Of a DNA stretch of 64,000 nt, positions 55,836 through 64,000 are shown in pieces. Within the stretch, counting starts at the first letter, position 1. Every line of letters begins with the position of its first letter. The translations under genes and the position numbers were made by a program. The stretch covers positions 239,999-303,998 of the forward strand of contig CANNZV010000113.1 in the NCBI GenBank assembly GCA_947561585.1, in the 5' to 3' direction. A model generated the notes under the pieces. It was not told where the DNA came from and searched no databases. It saw nothing but the letters and a program-made list of their open reading frames with translations. The DNA comes from Caprella mutica. Its lineage: Eukaryota; Arthropoda; Malacostraca; Amphipoda; Caprellidae.

Positions 55836-57262
55836 ATCTACAGCACCATCTCTCTACATCTACAGCACCATCTCTCTACATCTACAGCACCATCTCTCTA
55901 CATCTACAGCACCATCTCTCTACATCTACAGCACCATCTCTCTACATCTACAGCACCATCTCTCTACATCTACAGCACCATCTCTCTACATCTACAGCAC
56001 CATCTCTCTACATCTACAGCACCATCTCTCTACATCTACAGCACCATCTCTCTACATCTACAGCACCATCTCTCTACATCTACAGCACCATCTCTCTAAA
56101 TCTACAGCACCATCTCTCTACATCTACAGCACCATCTCTCTACATCTACAGCACCATCTCTCTACATCTACAGCACCATCTCTCTACATCTACAGCACCA
56201 TCTCTCTACATCTACAGCACCATCTCTCTACATCTACAGCACCATCTCTCTACATCCACAGCACCATCTCTCTACATCTACAGCACCATCTCTCTACATC
56301 TACAGCACCATCTCTCTACATCTACAGCACCATCTCTCTACATCCACAGCACCATCTCTCTACATCCACAGCACCATCTCTCTACATCCACAGCACCATC
56401 TCTCTACATCTACAGCACCATCTCTCTACATCTACAGCACCATCTCTCTACCTCTACAGCACCATCTCTCTACATCTACAGCAACATCTCTCTACATCTA
56501 CAGCACCATCTCTCTACATCTATAGCACCATCTCTCTACATCTACAGCACCATCTCTCTACATCTATAGCACCATCTCTCTACATCTACAGCACCATCTC
56601 TCTACATCTACAGCACCATCTCTCTACATCTACAGCACCATCTCTCTACATCTACAGCACCATCTCTCTACATCTACAGCACCATCTCTCTACATCTACA
56701 GCACCATCTCTCTACATCTACAGCACCATCTCTCTACATCTACAGCACCATCTCTCTACATCTACAGCACCATCTCTCTACATCTACAGCACCATCTCTC
56801 TACATCCACAGCACCATCTCTCTACATCCACAGCACCATCTCTCTACATCCACAGCACCATCTCTCTACATCTACAGCACCATCTCTCTACATCCACAGC
56901 ACCATCTCTCTACATCTACAGCACCATCTCTCTACATCTACAGCACCATCTCTCTACATCTACAGCACCATCTCTCTACATCTACAGCACCATCTCTCTA
57001 CATCTACAGCACCATCTCTCTACATCTACAGCACCATCTCTCTACATCTACAGCACCATCTCTCTACATCTACAGCACCATCTCTCTACATCTACAGCAC
57101 CATCTCTCTACATCTACAGCACCATCTCTCTACATCCACAGCAACATCTCTCTACATCTACAGCACCATCTCTCTACATCTACAGCACCATTTCTCTACA
57201 TCTACAGCACCATCTCTCTACATCTACAGCACCATCTCTCTACATCCACAGCACCATCACTA
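55836..57262. repeat. 22-bp minisatellite, about 65 copies
   Basis: Unit contains TACAGCACCATCTCTCTACA. Three units make 66 bp, so one frame stays open for 497 codons; every frame position cycles through the same unit and no start, signal or domain supports coding. Confidence 0.95.
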
Positions 57263-57299
57263 CATTTTCACTACATCTTGAGGGCGAGTGGTGCGGCAG

Positions 57300-58070
57300 A
57301 TAAGAACTCAGTACGTGACTCTCACCGCTATTACAGAGTCGCAAAACAACACTTGTTTACTTTTTAGCTTCTCTTCGTGAGAGGTAGCGTTGCAAATATT
57401 ATTTACTTCCTCAAATACGATGGTACGCCAATGTACTTAGGGGAGAAAAGATATCTATTGGTTGAGTTGCAGTGACTGAGAGGCACACTTTACATACTAG
57501 CACTTTACTCAACGAATAATAACTTTGACTATATTGCAATCAATGAGTTAATAGAGTCTCATTAAACTAGCTGCTCTATTATTTAGTAAGTGTTCAGCTA
57601 CCATAATATAGTATCATAGCAAAAAATAGTATATTTCAAACACAGCTGATAATACTATGGTACTTAGTTCTATATTTATTTGATCATATTTGAAGTTATG
57701 TTCGATATTACAAAATAATTTAGAATAAAAAATAAATCAATTAGGTACATAATGGTATTTTATTACGAGATACAATAGATAGACTACATTAAATATATTC
57801 CTAACGATAGTTTATTCTAGCCTTTTAGCAGTGCTATTCATGGCGCTATATTCTCCATGTGAACAGCAAGGAAGAGGTCATTGAGTTTCACGGAGAGAAA
57901 TAAAATCACACATGCTTGACGTGAGTATAAACAATGCATCGCTAGTGATGCCAAACATAACGACTGTAGAACTACAAACGCCTTCTCTTTGCTATCACAC
58001 CTTGCTACTATCTACTGCCTAATAACAAAAAGGATAAATACTGAAGATATTGTGATGGAATTTACGTGGC
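57300..58070. other. No gene seen
   Basis: AT-rich, no repeat or frame recognised. Confidence 0.55.
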
Positions 58071-58104
58071 AATGTGAATGCGGCAACAGCGTTATGATGC
58101 TGTA

Positions 58105-58625
58105 TCTGATACATTGTATCTAACACTGTGAATGATGTATCTGATACACTGTATCTAACAGTGTAAATGATGTATCTGATACACTGTATCTAACACTGTG
58201 AATGATGTATCTGATACACTGTATCTAACAGTGTAAATGATGTAACTGATACACTGTATCTAACACTGTGAATGATGTATCTGATACACTGTATCTAACA
58301 GTGTAAATGATGTATAATACACTGTATCTAACACTGTGAATGATGTATAATACACTGTATCTAACAGTGTAAATGATGTATCTGATACATTGTATCTAAC
58401 AGTGTAAATGATGTATAATACACTGTATCTAACACTGTGAATGATGTATAATACACTGTATCTAACAGTGTGAATGATGTATCTGATACACTGTATCTAA
58501 CAGTGTGAATGATGTATCTGATACATTGTATCTAACAGTGTAAATGATGTATAATACACTGTATCTAACACTGTGAATGATGTATCTGATACACTGTATC
58601 TAACAGTGTAAATGATGTATCTGAT
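58105..58625. repeat. About 35-bp minisatellite with palindromic words
   Basis: About 15 units containing GATGTATCTGATACACTGTA, alternating AACACTGTGAATG and AACAGTGTAAATG; some units lack CTG. Confidence 0.9.
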
Positions 58626-58639
58626 ACCATCATCTAGTT

Positions 58640-59220
58640 ACAAAAGAAGACAGATGGTACTTGATCGGGTGAGGGAGGACACTGTATGCAAACACTGGAT
58701 GATTTAACAACAAAATGCAGACCATCTTAGAAGGTACTACATTTTGCTTAGCTAATAATAATACTGCAAATCCATTGAGTATTAACTAGTGCAAAAATAT
58801 ATTTAGAAGCAATTCATCCAGTTAAACTGTTACTCTTGTCCATGTGTTTTATGTGCATGTTAATATTTCTATTTGAAATATGAATGTTCTTTTAGAAGGT
58901 ACACAGTAAGTACACTGTCAAATACTCCAAAAAATACTCAGTAACTACAATATTAGTATTACTATAGGGAAAGAACATGACTCACAGTCATAAATATAGC
59001 AAGTGATAACTTCTTACAAATATAGGTAGCAACTTCAAAGATAATATAGGAAGACTAATGAAATAGAGCCAAATTCAATTTCCTAATAACAGTAAAACAT
59101 GCATTATTTCAATAACTGATTTCACTTCCCTCGATTGACGCATAAGTGACGTCAGCAAAATATTTCAACTGGCGAGTTGAAGTAGAAACATAAATAACTG
59201 ACGTCGATATGACGTCAGAG
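58640..59220. other. No gene seen
   Basis: AT-rich unique DNA; GACGTC words near 59150-59215. Confidence 0.5.
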
Positions 59221-59245
59221 TAACGTACCTATACATAGGAAACGT

Positions 59246-59370
59246 ATACAAATGAGAGGAGAGATGGAACAAAGTGATTGCTGTGAGAGGAGAGGTGGAA
59301 CGAAGTGATTGCTGTGAGAGGAGAGATGGAACGAAGTGATTGCTGTGAGAGGAGAGATGGAACGAAGTGA
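59246..59370. repeat. 31-bp repeat, four copies
   Basis: Unit contains AACGAAGTGATTGCTGTGAG. Confidence 0.85.
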
Positions 59371-59464
59371 TTGCTGTGAACTAATTGTAACTTATAGCGT
59401 AGGTACTCTAGCACTCATCAATTATAAGTAGTATTATACACCAAACTGTTTAAAGTGATTGAGT

Positions 59465-59800
59465 AGCTACACAGTGTGAAATAGCTAATACACAGTGTGT
59501 AGTAGCTAATACACAGTGTGTAGTAGCTAATACACAGTGTGTAGTAGCTACACAGAGTGTGTAGTAGCTAATACACACTGTGTATTAGCTACACAGAGTG
59601 TGTAGTAGCTAATACACAGTGTGTATTAACTACACAGAGTGTGTAGTAGCTAAAACACAGTGTGTAGTAGCTAATACACACTGTGTATTAGCTACACAGA
59701 GTGTGTAGTAGCTAATACACAGTGTGTAGTAGCTAATACACAGTGTGTATTAACTACACAGTGTGTAGTAGCTACAGTGTGTATTAGCTACACAGCTTCC
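59465..59800. repeat. TAGTAGCTAATACACAGTGT minisatellite
   Basis: About 16 units of roughly 20 bp with inverted versions mixed in (ACACACTGTGTATTAGCTAC), so parts can fold back. Confidence 0.85.
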
Positions 59801-60295
59801 TGTTGTGCGCACGCATACTCTCAATGTCACGGTAACACTTGTTATACATTTCACAGTTACAATCTATGATGTAGAGTAGTGACAGTGCCTAAATACCATC
59901 ACTCACATCACTTTACCGGGGGGAGGGGGAGGGGGGTAGTGATCCCTCTCTGTGTACTGGTAGGTAGGTACAGTCCCTACATGTAGGCCCCATACATTCA
60001 CCCGTGTAGAGCCTCATATCTTATGTAAGCTAATCACTAGCCACACGTATACACACCGTGTGCGCAGTGCTAGTCTACATACTCGCATTCACAGATTCGG
60101 GTCCGGTGCTTATGCGTCCGGGTGTACAACATTGGTGTACGTACGTAAGTAAATAGAACCCCTTAACCCCCCCCCCTCACCCCCACCGAAATTCTAGTTT
60201 CTACATCTCTCTCTCTCTCTCACTGTATAGGTATGTACGCACAAACACACAACACGCCCAGCATTCTTAGTTCATTGAAAAATGCCATACGGTTA

Positions 60296-60425
60296 CTGAT
60301 GCATGGGTATCAAATGATACGCACTGATGCATGGGTATCAGATGATACGCACTGATGCATGGGTATCAGATGATACGCACTGATGCATGGGTATCAGATG
60401 ATACGCACTGATGCATGGGTATCAT
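60296..60425. repeat. 28-bp repeat, about five copies
   Basis: Unit contains GATGCATGGGTATCAGATGA. Confidence 0.85.
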
Positions 60426-60559
60426 CTACCAATTAATAGAGGTGAATCATAAGATACGTCATTTAATATATCAGTTGAAATTATCTCGCTAGATGTATAT
60501 TAAAGTTCGCTGAGAGTTCTGATTGTTCTGTAACATATAATGGCAGAGAAATATTAAAC

Positions 60560-60835
60560 GAAAATGATGAATATGAAGGAAATGATGAAGAAAATGATGA
60601 AATAGGAGGAAATGATGAAAATAAAGAAAATGATGAATATGAAGGAAATGATGAAAATAAAGAAAATGATGAATATGAAGGAAATGATGAAAATGAAGGA
60701 AATGATGAAAATGAAGGAAATATTGATAATGAAGAAAATGATGATAATGAAGAAAATAATGATAATGAAGGAAATGAAGGAAGGCAATGATGAAAATAAA
60801 GAATATGATGAAAATTAATGAAATAATAATAATAT
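60560..60835. repeat. Purine-rich AATGATGAA repeat
   Basis: Imperfect GAAGGAAATGATGAAAATGA units. Frames on either strand are simple-sequence artefacts. Confidence 0.8.
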
Positions 60836-60839
60836 CGAC

Positions 60840-61545
60840 GCTTATCAGACAGATATCGAACAAAGTGACACAGTTGTCATTGTTAAAATGTAGTACAGAG
60901 ATGTTAGTATTATAATTCCCAACAAATGTAACAGGTTTTGATACCATCAGAGTTTGTGTGACTGATAGCAGGATGAGTCTAAATGGATAAAAAGTTATAT
61001 AGAGATTTCGATGAAATTTTCTTGTTAGGTGAAACTAATTATAGGATGGAGATGAGATAGACGAATATACACCCAATTTAATCTCTGTTAGAGAAATACC
61101 TTCATCCCTCGACTATATAACAACGCATGTACGTACATTAAAACCTATGTCAGGTGTACAAAATATTTTTTGACAGTGTCACATAGCCACTAAGTGACAA
61201 CTATGTGCTACATATCAAGGCCATGTTTTTTAGAAATATCTATTAACACATACTTATATAGACAGTGTTGTATAAAAAGTGCTGCCATTGTTCATTGCAA
61301 TTGAGTAGCCCAGTAAATAGGAACTGTTTGAAGTAATGGGGCTCAATTGAACCAGTCGCACCTAATGATCAAAAATTAAGCACAGAGACAGTAGTTATAA
61401 TTGGTAATTAACACATTCTCTTTTTGGACGGAATATCAGCTTCACGTACTGTAATTTCCTGATTTGATAGTTTGTGGAGGAAGAAACTTCTTTTGCATGA
61501 TAATCCACTTGATGTTTCACTTACCTAAATTCGTAAGATTGAATT
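60840..61545. other. No gene seen
   Basis: AT-rich unique DNA. Confidence 0.5.
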
Positions 61546-61549
61546 GTTC

Positions 61550-61800
61550 AGGGCCGTACACACGTAGGTTTTTTTTAAAGTCTTCCAACCAGACTTTTTG
61601 CTAAGCTCCTCCTACTTTTTCCACGAGAATACAAGAAAAAACGATATAATTATTATTTATTTTAGTTGGTATCCATGATACCTGCAGGTATCAGATAATA
61701 ATTATATCTTTTTCTTATATTCTTGTGGAATTAGTAGGAGGAGCTTAGTAAAAGGTCTGGTTGGAAGACTTGAAAAACCCTACGTGTGAACGCCGTACGG
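61550..61800. mobile_element. Palindromic MITE, AGGGCCGTACACA family
   Basis: Left AGGGCCGTACACACGTAGG, right CGCCGTACGGC (diverged), centre ATACCTGCAGGTAT, arms with CTCCTCCTACTTTTTCCAC. No clear duplication. Confidence 0.7.
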
Positions 61801-61804
61801 CACC

Positions 61805-62720
61805 TATCTGTGATATTATTGCTATCTGTGATAGAGCTATCTGTGATATTATTGCACTAAATAATTAAAATAGAAACAATTGAGAAAAAAAAAATTAAGT
61901 GATAAAAACAGTGGGTCAGTTATTGACCCATGAAGTAGAACTCTCTTTGACCAAGCCTAAGGTTTTCATAAAAGACAAAAACATAATTCATTAATTATGC
62001 CACACTCTAGTGAAAATAACAATTCCAAATTGTATGCTCGTTTTGACTATCTAAATACTACTTTCATCGCCTCTAATTCATCTGTAGGAGTGTTCTAACG
62101 TGTTCCCATTCATGAATTCGTCTCCATAAAATAGTAACAAGGGTTTAAAAGAGTACAGAGTTAAAACAGCAGCAGTCTATTCCACGGAAGCCAAAGTTGT
62201 AAGTCCTCAGTGAAATTGCATGCCACATACGCCATAAAACACCGAGTTAAAAAGAAAATGAGCTATTACGAGTCTTGTATAATGCTGCCTGCTACAGTTA
62301 CCTCAACTCACTCCTGTGGAATATGCTTATTATTCCCAGCCAGCAAATAAGGTGTGGTTTTAACCTCTTATTTGCTAGCTCTTACTGGCTAAAATATTAA
62401 ATGGGCATGAATTGGTAAAACAGAGAGATAATGAATAAAATAATCCATATCTTTCATATGAATGCATTCTATTATCAATCACCAATTCTAATTTAGTTCA
62501 TATCTCAAAATGTTATCAATTGATATGAAAAAGTCATAATTATAAGAATCATATGAATGAATTGCATCGTGACAATATTACGTCATGCCACCACTCCTGT
62601 TATTTATCTTAGCATTGCAGTCTTTAGGTGTTACGCTGTAGAAGCAAAGTGCATGTCTTTACTGCTCAACAACCTACCACTTCAACATTAAATATATACA
62701 ATTTATATTGAAATTCATAT
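61805..62720. other. No gene seen
   Basis: AT-rich; no repeat or convincing frame. Confidence 0.5.
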
Positions 62721-62724
62721 GTTT

Positions 62725-62916
62725 AAAATCAAACAGAATGATTGGTAAAAAATGAGTCAAACAGTGGAGTGGTTAATGTGACTAGTGTAAAATCAAACAG
62801 AATGATTGGTAAAAAATGAGTCAAACAGTGGAGTGGTTAATGTGACTAGTGTAAAATCAAACAGAATGATTGGTAAAAAATGAGTCAAACAGTGGAGTGG
62901 TTAATGTGACTAGTGT
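62725..62916. repeat. 64-bp direct repeat, three perfect copies
   Basis: Each copy runs from AAAATCAAACAGAATGATTG to GTTAATGTGACTAGTGT with no differences seen. Confidence 0.9.
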
Positions 62917-63140
62917 AGGAGTATTTTAAGTACCATCTATACTATAGTATAATACCCCTACCAACAGAGGGGTGGTCGGTAACACCGGTAATTACCCAAA
63001 AGGGGTTTTTCCCGCGAATATCCGCATGAATGACAGCCATGCCAATACCGTCAGTAGCTACTGATGTACTCAAACACTTGGACACGAGAAAACAGAGCGT
63101 GATAATTGAAGGCAATTGCACAGTACATACCATGACATAA

Positions 63141-63390
63141 AGGGCCGTACACACGGTAGGGTTTTTCAAGTCTTTCCACCAGACATTTTGATAAGCTCAT
63201 CCTACTTTTTCCACGAGAATATAAGAACAAACTATATAATTATTATTTATTTTAGTTGGTATCCATGATACCTGCAGGTATCAGATAATAATTTTATCGC
63301 TTTTTCTTATATTCTTGTGGAAAAAGCAGGAGGAGCTCAACAAAAAGCCTGGTGGAAAGACTTTAAAAAAACCTACGTGTGTATGGCCCT
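63141..63390. mobile_element. Palindromic MITE, AGGGCCGTACACA family, TAA duplication
   Basis: AGGGCCGTACACACGGTAGG at the left, GTGTGTATGGCCCT at the right, TAA on both sides (63138-63140, 63391-63393), centre ATACCTGCAGGTAT. Confidence 0.75.
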
Positions 63391-63734
63391 TAATAACCAT
63401 CTTTTTAATTCAGTCTGTTTAAGTTACAATCCCCCCCCCCCCCTGGGCCCCCTCGCTACTTGTATTTCACACTAGCACTCACAGTGAAAATGTGCTGCGT
63501 CATCATTCATTGAATGGTTGGTTCTGCCATTGATATTTTAGAGCTTGTGGAGGGGGATGGTAATTAGTTCTACTCTTCACGGATGAGAACCAAATAAAGG
63601 ACTGACGCGTTGTAGCACATCCGTGAACGATGCCACGCCAATTTACTGTAGTTATTTAATGACTGATATGACAATGACATGACACGGTAGTTATGAAATG
63701 AATGACAGAATTAGGCATGATAGGCATACTGAAA

Positions 63735-63930
63735 AAAGGAATTGCAAGACTCGCAAATGACAGGAATTGCATGACTCGCAAATGACAGGAATTGCATGAC
63801 TCGCAAATGACAGGAATTGCATGACTCGCAAATGACAGGAATTGCATGAGTCGCAAATGACAGGAATTGCATTACTCTCAAATGACAGGAATTGCATTAC
63901 TCTCAAATGACAGGAATTGCATTACTCTTT
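63735..63930. repeat. 25-bp minisatellite
   Basis: About eight copies containing GCAAATGACAGGAATTGCAT. Confidence 0.9.
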
Positions 63931-64000
63931 TAATGACAAGACTACTTATTTAGTATATTAAAAGAACTAATGAATTATAGCGGAATAATTGCCAGAGTTG

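Overview
The window is eukaryotic nuclear DNA, AT-rich and intron-bearing, and looks like an arthropod, most likely an insect. This rests on GT-AG introns, a DCC/protogenin-family receptor gene, several kinds of non-LTR retrotransposon, many palindromic MITEs and more than a dozen minisatellites. A hemipteran such as a planthopper would fit the repeat load, but that is inference.

Layout. (1) 1-7.7 kb is a stack of nested transposons. A minus-strand LINE (ORF1 with PHD finger and coiled coil, ORF2 with endonuclease and start of RT) is broken by a TIR element full of minisatellite (3937-6352, TTA duplication), by a hAT-like MITE (6565-7561, 8-bp duplication) and by an LTR retrotransposon (LTR 1127-1272, gag 174-1121, protease running off the left edge). 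(2) 7.7-17 kb holds palindromic non-autonomous DNA elements and no genes. (3) 17-24.6 kb is a plus-strand, decayed I/Jockey-type LINE (zinc knuckles, endonuclease, RT, RNase H) whose endonuclease is split by a second decayed LINE with a C-terminal restriction-like endonuclease. (4) 25.4-29.1 kb has a probable terminal exon of an unidentified gene and a small spliced gene for a 62-residue putative membrane protein, with a 24-bp minisatellite in its coding intron and a 1.4-kb palindrome in a probable 3'-UTR intron. (5) 29.1-34.8 kb is intergenic.

(6) 34.8-50.2 kb is the main host gene, minus strand. Sixteen exons join in phase to 1509 codons of a type I membrane protein with four Ig domains, five FN3 domains, one membrane helix and a tail of about 395 residues, the architecture of protogenin/IGDCC4. 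The 5' exon(s) with the signal peptide were not found. (7) 50.2-64 kb holds further minisatellites and MITEs and is probably 5' intron or flank.

The most unusual structure is a tandem array of about 39 units of 43 bp (39003-40670) just downstream of receptor exon 9. Each unit repeats the last 25 coding bases of the exon plus its GTAAG splice donor, so the intron begins with a long series of duplicate 5' splice sites. Other points of interest are a roughly 130-residue insertion inside the first Ig domain, pyrimidine-rich minisatellite placed against a 3' splice site, a palindromic MITE family whose ends resemble splice donors and that sits in several introns of this gene, and a class of TIR elements carrying minisatellite cores. 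All exon calls, domain calls and repeat counts were made by eye.
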